21,755 bases of DNA from Thermaceae bacterium (lineage in GTDB: Bacteria > Deinococcota > Deinococci > Deinococcales > Marinithermaceae), in the NCBI GenBank assembly GCA_027023345.1, contig JALVVO010000285.1, forward strand, positions 1 through 21,755, given 5' to 3'. Numbering within the stretch: the first letter of the stretch is position 1; every line of letters begins with the position of its first letter. The position numbers and the translations under genes were made by a program. The notes under the pieces were generated by a model. It did no database searches and had not been told where the DNA came from. It saw only the letters and a list, made by a program, of their open reading frames with translations. This document shows positions 16,076 through 21,755 of the stretch, piece by piece.

Positions 16076-16546
16076 GTGGCCCTCGCGCTGCTCCTCTTCG
16101 CCCTCGGCTTCGCCCTGCCCACCGAGCGCGAGGCGGGGGGCGTGCTCTACTGCCCCGACGGGGTTTACCTGCTGAGCGAGGAACCCCTCAGCCTGAAGGC
16201 CTTTCGCAAGGGCGCCCTCCTCCGCCTCGCCCTTCCCTACCGCCGAGCGGAGTGGCGGCTTTCGGTGCGCTACGTCTTCCACCGGGGACGCATGGTTCGC
16301 GAAGTGCTCAAAACCCCCCGCCCCTTTCCCCGCACCCAGATCGCCCTGATCGAGGTCTGCCTCGACGGGCGCTGCCAGGAAAAACCCAAAACCGCGTGGC
16401 AGACCCACTGGGACCCGCAGAGTCGCACGCTCTGGATTAACCTCACCCACCGGGGGCCCTTGAAGCGGGTCGCGGTGCGCCTGGTCTTCGGCGAGGGCGA
16501 GTGCGGGGGCTACCTCTACTACCAAAAAGACGGGCTTCCCTGGTAA
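16076..16546 (+). CDS. Unrecognised small exported protein with four cysteines
   Basis: I do not recognise this 156-residue protein. It starts with GTG at 16076, where a short hydrophobic signal sequence begins at once (MALALLLFALGFALPTER), so it is probably secreted or periplasmic. The mature part has a likely beta-rich pattern with alternating hydrophobic residues and four cysteines at about 26 (LYCPDG), 95 and 100 (EVCLDGRCQ) and 143 (GECGGY), which could make two disulfides. The C-terminus GGYLYYQKDGLPW is Tyr-rich. It stands alone between the divergent trp operon and the convergent tRNA gene, with its own leaderless-type -10 element. Codon use is like its neighbours. It has no ribosome binding site. 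Confidence 0.7.
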   Translation: MALALLLFALGFALPTEREAGGVLYCPDGVYLLSEEPLSLKAFRKGALLRLALPYRRAEWRLSVRYVFHRGRMVREVLKTPRPFPRTQIALIEVCLDGRCQEKPKTAWQTHWDPQSRTLWINLTHRGPLKRVAVRLVFGEGECGGYLYYQKDGLPW

Positions 16547-16567
16547 AAGCGGGGGCCCAAGGCCCCC
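16544..16567 (-). terminator. Hairpin terminator shared by tRNA-Ala and the convergent gene
   Basis: A perfect 7-bp stem (GGGGGCC/GGCCCCC, 16551-16557 and 16561-16567) with a 3-nt loop lies between the gene ends. Read on the minus strand it is followed by GCTTTTA, so it suits the tRNA transcript. The T-tract runs into the stop codon of the convergent gene. Confidence 0.75.
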
Positions 16568-16569
16568 CT

Positions 16570-16644
16570 TGGTGGAGCCGGGGGGATTCGAACCCCCGAC
16601 CTCCCGCTTGCAAGGCGGGTGCTCTCCCTCTGAGCTACGGCCCC
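16570..16644 (-). tRNA. tRNA-Ala (anticodon TGC)
   Basis: The 75-nt cloverleaf on the minus strand is complete: acceptor GGGGCCG/CGGCTCC, D stem GCTC/GAGC, anticodon stem CCCGC/GCGGG with loop CTTGCAA, five-base variable loop, T stem GGGGG/CCCCC with loop TTCGAAT. The 3' CCA is encoded (16572-16570). The G3-U70 wobble pair, the main identity mark for alanyl-tRNA synthetase, is present. Confidence 0.97.
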
Positions 16645-16656
16645 ACGCCCAGGGGC

Positions 16657-16662
16657 ATTGTA
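16657..16662 (-). promoter_or_regulatory. -10 element of the tRNA-Ala promoter
   Basis: TACAAT on the minus strand lies 12 nt before the mature tRNA 5' end (16644), so the primary transcript would carry only about six extra nucleotides. The -35 region is weak. Confidence 0.5.
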
Positions 16663-16696
16663 AAGGGCGCGCGGCGTAGGCGCCAGGGGGAAGGAA

Positions 16697-16705
16697 TGCT
16701 ATAAT
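16697..16705 (+). promoter_or_regulatory. rpsB promoter with extended -10
   Basis: TGCTATAAT is a perfect -10 hexamer (16700-16705) with the TGn extension, which often replaces a -35 element; none is seen at the right distance. Transcription would begin near 16712, giving a leader of about 100 nt. Confidence 0.75.
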
Positions 16706-16711
16706 CCCCCC

Positions 16712-16813
16712 TCGGTGCGCCGGTAGGCCCCGGGGGCAGGGGGGTGTCCCCCGGAAGCGGCCGAAAGCGCCCAGGCGAACGCCTACCTCAACGCCCCCCG
16801 GAAGAGGGAGAAG
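16712..16813 (+). promoter_or_regulatory. Structured rpsB leader, candidate S2 autoregulation element
   Basis: The roughly 100-nt leader has a closing stem GGTAGGC/GCCTACC (16722-16728 with 16781-16787). It encloses a hairpin CCGGGGG/CCCCCGG (16730-16736 with 16748-16754). The 11-nt loop of that hairpin has six G (16739-16744) that can pair with CCCCCC at 16794-16799, just before the ribosome binding region GGAAGAGGGAG (16800-16810). A competing local hairpin AGGC-GAAC-GCCT (16773-16784) would break the closing stem. Ribosomal protein S2 represses its own operon through the leader in E. coli; that this leader does the same is inference. Confidence 0.5.
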
Positions 16814-17554
16814 ATGGCTTGCAACATCACGATCAAGGAGCTCTTGGAGGCGGGGGTCCACTTCGGTCACGAGACCAAGCGGTGGAACCCCAAGATGAAG
16901 CGGTACATCTACGCCGAGCGCGGTGGCATCTTCATCATCGACCTGCAGAAGACCCTGCCGCTGATGCAGCGGGCCTGCGACTTCGCCGCCGACCTCGCCG
17001 CCCGCGGCGGGGTGATCCTCTACGTCGGCACCAAGAAGCAGGCGCAGGAGATCATCCAGATCGAGGCCGACCGCGCGGGGATGCCCTACGTCAACCAGCG
17101 CTGGCTGGGCGGGATGCTCACCAACTTCAAGACCATCGCCTCGCGGGTGAAGCGGCTCGAGGAGCTCGAGGCCCTCTTCGCCTCCGAGGAGATCCACGAC
17201 CGGCCCAAGAAGGAGCAGGTGCGGCTGAAGCGGGAGCTCGAGCGGCTCCAGAAGTACCTCGGCGGCTTCCGTAAGCTCAAGCGCCTGCCCGACGCCCTCT
17301 ACGTCGTGGACCCGGTCAAGGAGGAGATCGCCGTCAAGGAGGCCAACAAGCTCGGCATCCCGGTGATCGCCTACGCCGACACCGACGCCGACCCCGACAT
17401 GATCGACTACATCATCCCCGGCAACGACGACGCCATCCGCTCGATCCAGCTGGTCACCGGGCGCTTCACCGACGCCATCGTCGAGGCCAAGGGCGGCGGC
17501 GAGGTGGAAAGCGGAACCGAGGGTGAGGAGAGCACGGGAGAGGAGGAAGCATGA
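16814..17554 (+). CDS. rpsB: 30S ribosomal protein S2
   Basis: S2 is a late-assembling protein of the small subunit and helps bind S1 where that is present. It has 246 residues from the ATG at 16814, with the leader ribosome binding site GAGGGAG just upstream. Family blocks run ITIKELLEAGVHFGHETKRWNPKMKRYIY, GIFIIDLQKTLPLM, GTKKQAQEIIQIEADRAGMPYVNQRWLGGMLTNFKTI and IPVIAYADTDADPDMIDYIIPGNDDAIRSI. From memory it is very close to the Thermus thermophilus protein. The last 20 or so residues are acidic and Glu/Gly-rich. The stop overlaps the tsf ATG (ATGA), giving coupled translation. Confidence 0.98.
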   Translation: MACNITIKELLEAGVHFGHETKRWNPKMKRYIYAERGGIFIIDLQKTLPLMQRACDFAADLAARGGVILYVGTKKQAQEIIQIEADRAGMPYVNQRWLGGMLTNFKTIASRVKRLEELEALFASEEIHDRPKKEQVRLKRELERLQKYLGGFRKLKRLPDALYVVDPVKEEIAVKEANKLGIPVIAYADTDADPDMIDYIIPGNDDAIRSIQLVTGRFTDAIVEAKGGGEVESGTEGEESTGEEEA

Positions 17555-18144
17555 GCCAGATCGAACTCATCAAGAAGCTTCGCGCCGCCACCGGCGCCGG
17601 CATGATGGACGTGAAGAAGGCGCTCGAGGACGCGGGCTGGGACGAGGAGAAGGCGATCCAGCTCCTGCGGGAGCGGGGCGCGATGAAGGCGGCCAAGAAA
17701 GCGGGCCGCGAGGCCCGCGAGGGGCTCGTCACCTCCTACATCCACCACAACCAGCGCCTCGGGGTGCTCCTCGAGATCAACTGCGAGACCGACTTCGTCG
17801 CCCGCAACGAGGAGTTCCAGAAGCTCGCCAAGGACATCGCCATGCACATCGCCATGGCGGCGCCGAAGTACGTGAGCAAGGACGAGATCCCCGAGGAAGA
17901 GCTGGCGCGTGAGCGCGAGATCTACAAGAAGGCGGCGATCGCCGAGGGCAAGCCCGAGCCCATCGCCGAGAAGATCGCCGAGGGCCGGTTGAAAAAGTAC
18001 ATTCAAGAGGTCGTGCTGCTGGAGCAGCCCTTCGTCAAGGACGACAAAATCACCGTAGGCGAGCTCGTCCAGCAGGCGATCGCCAAGATCGGCGAGAACA
18101 TCGTGGTGCGAAGGTTCTGCCGCTTCGAGCTCGGCGGCGAGTAA
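17551..18144 (+). CDS. tsf: Elongation factor Ts, short Thermus-type form
   Basis: EF-Ts recycles EF-Tu by expelling GDP. At 197 residues it is the short form known from Thermus (196 in T. thermophilus), far shorter than the 283 of E. coli, because half of the core is missing and the protein acts as a dimer. The N-terminal UBA-like domain (IELIKKLRAATGAGMMDVKKALEDAGWDEEKA) is followed by the family signature TDFVARNEEF (80-89). The C-terminal FVKDDKITVGELVQQAIAKIGENIVVRRFCRFELG closely recalls the Thermus sequence. It starts inside the rpsB stop and is followed by a strong terminator. Confidence 0.98.
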   Translation: MSQIELIKKLRAATGAGMMDVKKALEDAGWDEEKAIQLLRERGAMKAAKKAGREAREGLVTSYIHHNQRLGVLLEINCETDFVARNEEFQKLAKDIAMHIAMAAPKYVSKDEIPEEELAREREIYKKAAIAEGKPEPIAEKIAEGRLKKYIQEVVLLEQPFVKDDKITVGELVQQAIAKIGENIVVRRFCRFELGGE

Positions 18145-18179
18145 GGAAAGGGCCCCCGCGGGGGCCCTTTCCCCTTTTC
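18145..18179 (+). terminator. Strong intrinsic terminator after tsf
   Basis: A perfect 13-bp inverted repeat (GGAAAGGGCCCCC and its complement, 18145-18157 and 18160-18172) closes on a CGCG loop and is followed by CCTTTTCT. It lies between tsf and pyrH, whose start is only 12 nt further on. Confidence 0.9.
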
Positions 18180-18191
18180 TAGGGGTCGGAC

Positions 18192-18899
18192 GTGGCCTAC
18201 AAAAGGGTGCTGCTCAAGCTCTCCGGAGAATTCCTGGCGGGGGACGGCTTCGGGATCGCCCCCGAGGCGAGCCGCAAACTCGCCCGCGAGGTCGCCGCCG
18301 CCAAGGTCGAGACCGGTACCGAGCTGGCGGTGGTGGTGGGCGCCGGAAACCTCTGGCGCGGCGCCCGCCAGGGCGTGGGAATGGATCGCGCCACCGCCGA
18401 CTACATCGGCATGCTGGGCACGATCATGAACGCCCTGGCCCTGCAGGACGCGCTCGAGGCCGAGGGGCTCGAGACCCGGGTCCAGACCGCCCTCACCATC
18501 ACCGAGGTGGCCGAGCCCTACATCCGGCGGCGGGCGCTTAGGCACCTGGAGAAGGGGCGGGTGGTGATCTTCGGCGGGGGAACCGGGAACCCCTTCTTCT
18601 CCACCGACACCGCCGCCGCCCTGCGCGCCCTCGAGATCGGCGCCGACGTGGTCCTCATGGCCAAGAACAAGGTGGACGGGGTCTACGACAAGGACCCGAG
18701 GAAGCACCCCGACGCCCGCCGCTTCGACCGCCTCAGCTACATGGAGGTGCTCTCCCGGGGGCTCGAGGTCATGGACCCCACCGCGGTCACGCTCTGCATG
18801 GAGGCGAGCCTGCCCATCGTGGTCTTCGACATCTTCCGGCCCGGGGCGCTGGTTCGCGTTCTGCGCGGGGAACGCGTTGGTACACTAATCCATAGCTGA
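18192..18899 (+). CDS. pyrH: Uridylate kinase (UMP kinase)
   Basis: This cytoplasmic enzyme phosphorylates UMP to UDP and belongs to the amino-acid-kinase fold, not the eukaryotic NMP kinases. It has 235 residues from the GTG at 18192, with AGGGG 6 nt upstream. VLLKLSGEFLAGDG holds the phosphate-binding lysine and glycines, and VVVGAGNLWRG, IGMLGTIMNALALQDALE, GRVVIFGGGTGNPFFSTDTAAALRA and NKVDGVYDKDPRK are all typical. The family residues for UMP and GTP control are not checked individually. Despite the strong terminator upstream, no clear promoter precedes it, so some readthrough from rpsB-tsf is likely. Confidence 0.97.
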   Translation: MAYKRVLLKLSGEFLAGDGFGIAPEASRKLAREVAAAKVETGTELAVVVGAGNLWRGARQGVGMDRATADYIGMLGTIMNALALQDALEAEGLETRVQTALTITEVAEPYIRRRALRHLEKGRVVIFGGGTGNPFFSTDTAAALRALEIGADVVLMAKNKVDGVYDKDPRKHPDARRFDRLSYMEVLSRGLEVMDPTAVTLCMEASLPIVVFDIFRPGALVRVLRGERVGTLIHS

Positions 18900-18915
18900 A
18901 AGGGGGTCTGCCAAA

Positions 18916-19473
18916 GTGCAGAAGGAGATACTCAAAGAGGCCCAGGACCACATGGAGAAGGCGGTGGCCATCTTCCACGAGCACCTGGCCGGCCTTCGCA
19001 CGGGCCGCGCAAACCCCGAGCTGATCGCCCACCTGAAGATCGACTACTACGGCAGCGAGATGCCGCTGAACCAGCTGGCCTCGATCACCGCCCCCGACGC
19101 CCGCACGTTGGTGATCCAGGCCTGGGACCAGAACGCCCTGCCGGTGATCGAGAAGGCGATCCGAGAAGCCGACCTGGGCCTCAATCCGAACAACAAGGGG
19201 GACGCACTCTACATCAACATTCCCCCGCTCACCGAGGAGCGCCGCAAGGCGCTGGTGAAGACCGCCCACCAGATGGCCGAGGAGGCCCGGGTCGCCATCC
19301 GCAACGTCCGCCGGCACGCCCTGGAGAAGCTCCGCAAGTACGCCAAGGAGGCTCACATGCCGGAGGACGAGGAGCGCCGGGCCGAGGCCGAGATCCAAAA
19401 GCTCACCGACACCTACGTGGAGAAGGTCAACGAGATGCTCCAAAAGAAGGAGTCGGAGATCCTAGGCGACTGA
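18916..19473 (+). CDS. frr: Ribosome recycling factor
   Basis: RRF, with EF-G, splits the post-termination ribosome. It has 185 residues, the normal length, and a GTG start at 18916 with AAAGGGGG 9 nt upstream. The family blocks are LKEAQDHMEKAVAIFHEHLAGLRTGRANP, YYGSEMPLNQLASITAPDARTLVIQAWDQ, the IPPLTEERRKALVKTAHQMAEEARVAIRNVRR helix and the long C-terminal helices. The order pyrH-frr is conserved in most bacteria. A TACACT hexamer in the end of pyrH (18881-18886) might be a weak extra promoter, but this is uncertain. The uppS ATG follows after 1 nt. Confidence 0.98.
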   Translation: MQKEILKEAQDHMEKAVAIFHEHLAGLRTGRANPELIAHLKIDYYGSEMPLNQLASITAPDARTLVIQAWDQNALPVIEKAIREADLGLNPNNKGDALYINIPPLTEERRKALVKTAHQMAEEARVAIRNVRRHALEKLRKYAKEAHMPEDEERRAEAEIQKLTDTYVEKVNEMLQKKESEILGD

Positions 19474-19474
19474 G

Positions 19475-20167
19475 ATGGCCGATCCCCGCCACGTGGCCAT
19501 CATCATGGACGGCAACGGCCGCTGGGCCGAGGCCCGAGGTCTGCCGCGCGCGGCCGGGCACCTCGCCGGCCGGGAGGCGATCCGTCGGACGGTGCGGGCG
19601 GCGGTGAAGGAGGGGGTGACCTGGCTCACCCTCTACGCCTTCTCTACCGAAAACTGGCGCCGCCCCAAGGAGGAGGTCCGCCTGCTCTTCGACCTCTTCG
19701 AGGACGTGCTCTGGCAGGAGACCCCCGAGCTCGTTCGGGAGGGGGTCCGGATCCACGTGATCGGCGAGCGGGAGGGGCTGCCCGAGAGCCTCCGGGCGGC
19801 GATCGAGTACGCCGAGGCCGCCTCCCGCGGCGGCCGCCGGCTGCAGCTGGTGGCGGCGCTGAACTACGGAGGGCGGAAGGAGATCCTGCGCGCGGTGGAG
19901 TGGCTCCTGGCCTCGGGATTGCCGGTCACCGAGGAGAACCTGAGGCGGGGCTTCTACCTCCCCGAGATGCCCGACCCCGACCTGATCATCCGCACCAGCG
20001 GCGAGCTCAGGGTCTCGAACTTCCTGCTCTGGCAGGCGGCCTACGCCGAGCTCTGGGTGACCGAGAAATACTGGCCCGACTTCAGCGAGGAGGACTTTGC
20101 CGAAGCCATCCGCGCCTACCGAACCCGGGAACGGCGTTTCGGGGGAATCCCTCAGCGCCAGGGTTAA
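19475..20167 (+). CDS. uppS: Isoprenyl transferase (undecaprenyl diphosphate synthase)
   Basis: This cis-prenyltransferase adds isoprene units to farnesyl diphosphate to make the lipid carrier for cell-wall synthesis. It has 230 residues, a little shorter than the 253 of E. coli. MDGNGRWA (11-18) holds the catalytic Asp12 and the diphosphate-binding Asn/Arg. GHLAGREAIRRTVRAA and LYAFSTENWRRP match conserved regions III and IV. DLIIRTSGELRVSNFLLWQAAYAELW is the C-terminal signature. Product chain length cannot be told. It starts 1 nt after frr and lies upstream of cdsA and dxr, a classic order linking isoprenoid and phospholipid synthesis. Confidence 0.96.
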   Translation: MADPRHVAIIMDGNGRWAEARGLPRAAGHLAGREAIRRTVRAAVKEGVTWLTLYAFSTENWRRPKEEVRLLFDLFEDVLWQETPELVREGVRIHVIGEREGLPESLRAAIEYAEAASRGGRRLQLVAALNYGGRKEILRAVEWLLASGLPVTEENLRRGFYLPEMPDPDLIIRTSGELRVSNFLLWQAAYAELWVTEKYWPDFSEEDFAEAIRAYRTRERRFGGIPQRQG

Positions 20168-20972
20168 GACCGCCCTCGTGGGGCTCTTGCTCATCGCGCT
20201 CGCCATCGCGGTGGGCTGGCCCCTGCTCCTGCCCTTCCTGGCGATTTTGGTCTGGCTCGCCGCCGGGGAGCTCTACGGCATGTTCAAGAACCGGGGAATC
20301 GAGCTCAACCTCTGGGCCCTTCGGGTGGGGGGCGTGCTCTTCCTCCTCGCCTCGCTACCGCAGCTCGGGAACGTCGGCCACTATACCGGGGTGCCCTGGC
20401 GCGAGATCACCCTGGGGCTCGTGCTCTTCTACCTGCTCATTCACGAGCTCTTTACCCGGCGGGACGTGGATCGGGCGGTCTACACCGCCTTCGGGTTCCT
20501 CTACCTGCCCTGGACGCTCGGCTACGCCCTGCTCCTCCGCTACGCCCCGGACGGGAACGTCGGCGCCTGGACGCTCACCCTCCCGGTCCTCGCCACCTTC
20601 GCCACCGACATCGGGGCCTTCTTCGTCGGCACCCACTGGGGCCGCCGCCGGATCGCCCCCAAGATCAGCCCGGCGAAGACCCTCGAGGGCACGATCGGGG
20701 GGATCCTGGCCTCGTTTGGCGCGCTCTTCGTCTACACCGCGCTGGTCCACCGGGCCTTCCCCTTCGGCTGGGTGGAGCTCCTCCTCGTGAGCTTCTTGAT
20801 CTCGCTCGCGGCCCAGCTCGGCGACCTGACCGAGTCCATGCTCAAGCGCCACACCGGGGTCAAGGACTCGGGGAACCTGCTCCCCGGGCACGGCGGGGTG
20901 CTCGACCGGCTCGACAGCCTGATCTTCTCGCTACCGGTCACCTACTACCTCTGGGAGCTCTTCGGAAAATGA
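20097..20972 (+). CDS. cdsA: Phosphatidate cytidylyltransferase
   Basis: This integral membrane enzyme makes CDP-diacylglycerol from CTP and phosphatidate for all phospholipids. It has 291 residues if it starts at the TTG at 20097, which puts 71 nt inside uppS; a GTG at 20178 would drop the conserved ARVKTALVGL stretch before helix 1. No other start is available between them, and the TTG is close behind GAGGAGG (20087-20093), so I prefer it with caution. About eight membrane helices are visible. The C-terminal family signature is complete: SPAKTLEGTIGG and then SMLKRHTGVKDSGNLLPGHGGVLDRLDSL, with the metal-binding Asp residues. The stop overlaps the dxr ATG (ATGA). Confidence 0.94.
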   Translation: MPKPSAPTEPGNGVSGESLSARVKTALVGLLLIALAIAVGWPLLLPFLAILVWLAAGELYGMFKNRGIELNLWALRVGGVLFLLASLPQLGNVGHYTGVPWREITLGLVLFYLLIHELFTRRDVDRAVYTAFGFLYLPWTLGYALLLRYAPDGNVGAWTLTLPVLATFATDIGAFFVGTHWGRRRIAPKISPAKTLEGTIGGILASFGALFVYTALVHRAFPFGWVELLLVSFLISLAAQLGDLTESMLKRHTGVKDSGNLLPGHGGVLDRLDSLIFSLPVTYYLWELFGK

Positions 20973-21755
20973 GGATCGTCGTCCTCGGTTCCACCGGCTC
21001 GATCGGGACCCAGACCCTGGAGGTCGCCCGCTGGCGGGGTTTTCGGGTGGTGGGGCTCGCCGCCGGCAGGAACGCCGAGAAGCTCGCCGAGCAGATCGAG
21101 GCCTTCCGACCCGAGATCGTCTACGCCCACCCCGAGGCGCGGGCGGAGCTCGCCCGCGCCTTTCCGAACCTCCGCTTTGCCGAGTCGCCCGAGGAGGTGG
21201 CCGCCCACCCCGCCGACGCCGCCGTGGCCGCGATCCCCGGGCTCGCTGGGCTCGGCCCCACCCGGGCTGCGGTGGAAAGCGGCAAGCGGGTGGCCCTAGC
21301 CAACAAGGAAGCGATGGTCGCCGCCGGACCCCTGATCTGGGAGCTTGCGGAGCGGCACGGCGCCGAGCTCTTGCCGGTGGACTCCGAGCACTCGGCGCTC
21401 TTCCAAGCCATGCTCCACGAACCCCGGGAGGCCATCGCCGAGCTCATCCTCACCGCTTCAGGAGGCCCCTTCCTCCACGAGCCCGAGGACCTTTCCCAGG
21501 TCACCCCGGAGATGGCCCTCCGCCACCCCCGCTGGAAGATGGGGAAAAAGGTGACGGTGGACTCGGCGACGCTCTTCAACAAGGGCCTTGAGGTGCTCGA
21601 GGCCAAGGAGTTCTTCAAGCTGCCCCTGGAGAAGATCCGGGTCCTGGTCCACCCCGAGGCCTACGTCCACGGCCTGGTGCGCTTCGCCGACGGCAACCTG
21701 AAGGCTCAGCTCGGCCCCACGGACATGCGGATCTTCATCCAGTACGCCCTCACCT
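20969..21755 (+). CDS. dxr: 1-deoxy-D-xylulose 5-phosphate reductoisomerase (cut by window end)
   Basis: This enzyme is the second step of the MEP pathway to isopentenyl diphosphate, using NADPH. 262 codons from the ATG at 20969 are open to the window edge, about two thirds of the usual 370-400. The NADPH-binding loop GSTGSIG is at 7-13. The metal-binding Asp138 and Glu140 are in PVDSEHSALFQ, the flexible-loop side is in TASGGPFL, and the third metal ligand lies in NKGLEVLEA (Glu208). NKEAMV follows the Rossmann domain as expected. The end of the gene, and what usually follows (a site-2 protease-like rseP), is outside the window. Its place after cdsA is the usual one. Confidence 0.97.
   Translation, partial: MRIVVLGSTGSIGTQTLEVARWRGFRVVGLAAGRNAEKLAEQIEAFRPEIVYAHPEARAELARAFPNLRFAESPEEVAAHPADAAVAAIPGLAGLGPTRAAVESGKRVALANKEAMVAAGPLIWELAERHGAELLPVDSEHSALFQAMLHEPREAIAELILTASGGPFLHEPEDLSQVTPEMALRHPRWKMGKKVTVDSATLFNKGLEVLEAKEFFKLPLEKIRVLVHPEAYVHGLVRFADGNLKAQLGPTDMRIFIQYALT

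Noticed and set aside
18853..18886. Promoter for frr inside pyrH (TACACT at 18881-18886)
   Set aside because: The -10 is plausible but the -35 is poor and it lies within coding sequence, so I could not separate it from chance.
19900..20790. 296-codon plus-strand ORF, Ser/Pro/Arg-rich, overlapping uppS and cdsA
   Set aside because: Out of frame with both real genes and low-complexity; no recognisable motif.

Overview
The window is very GC-rich (about 70% by eye) and densely packed, with GTG starts, 4-nt start/stop overlaps and no mobile DNA. S2, EF-Ts (short form, 197 residues), SmpB, TrpA/TrpB and the TANNNT hexamers set just upstream of start codons all point to Deinococcota, most likely the Thermaceae. 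The genus (Thermus, Oceanithermus, Marinithermus or a relative) cannot be decided from the sequence alone. It is a core chromosomal segment with few accessory genes.

Layout. (1) 1-3835, minus strand: an overlapping operon smpB, degenerate amidase-like exported protein, GerMN-domain membrane protein, MazG-like NTP pyrophosphohydrolase, smc (cut by the window start). (2) 3869-7584, plus strand, divergent from smpB: a carbohydrate-type ABC importer with two enlarged permeases and a solute-binding protein, no ATPase, closed by an intrinsic terminator. (3) 7659-12998, plus strand: gap, pgk and tpiA (lower glycolysis), tightly followed by a Xaa-Pro peptidase, a LysM/RlpA lipoprotein and endonuclease IV. 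(4) 12994-13070: an inverted array of 7-bp repeats between convergent genes. (5) 13071-16022, minus strand: trpB, trpA and a metallo-beta-lactamase-fold protein, preceded by a candidate leaderless leader peptide with one Trp codon. (6) 16076-16546: an unrecognised small exported protein, convergent with (7) tRNA-Ala(TGC) at 16570-16644. (8) 16814-21755, plus strand: rpsB, tsf, terminator, pyrH, frr, uppS, cdsA, dxr (cut by the window end), the widely conserved translation/lipid-carrier cluster.

How the genes work together. The right-hand cluster joins ribosome components (S2, EF-Ts, RRF), UMP kinase and the enzymes for isoprenoid precursor (Dxr), undecaprenyl carrier (UppS) and CDP-diacylglycerol (CdsA). 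The glycolytic trio converts triose phosphates to 3-phosphoglycerate. TrpBA makes tryptophan from indole-3-glycerol phosphate. The smpB-smc operon mixes ribosome rescue, envelope proteins and chromosome condensation.

The most interesting signals are regulatory or degenerate: the trp leader ORF with alternative pairings that reach the trpB ribosome binding site, the folded rpsB leader with a possible pseudoknot next to its ribosome binding site, the amidase-like protein without most of its zinc ligands, the heptamer inverted repeat, and two compact divergent promoter regions in which -10 elements sit 6-9 nt from the start codon. No CRISPR array, insertion sequence, phage gene or defence system was seen.
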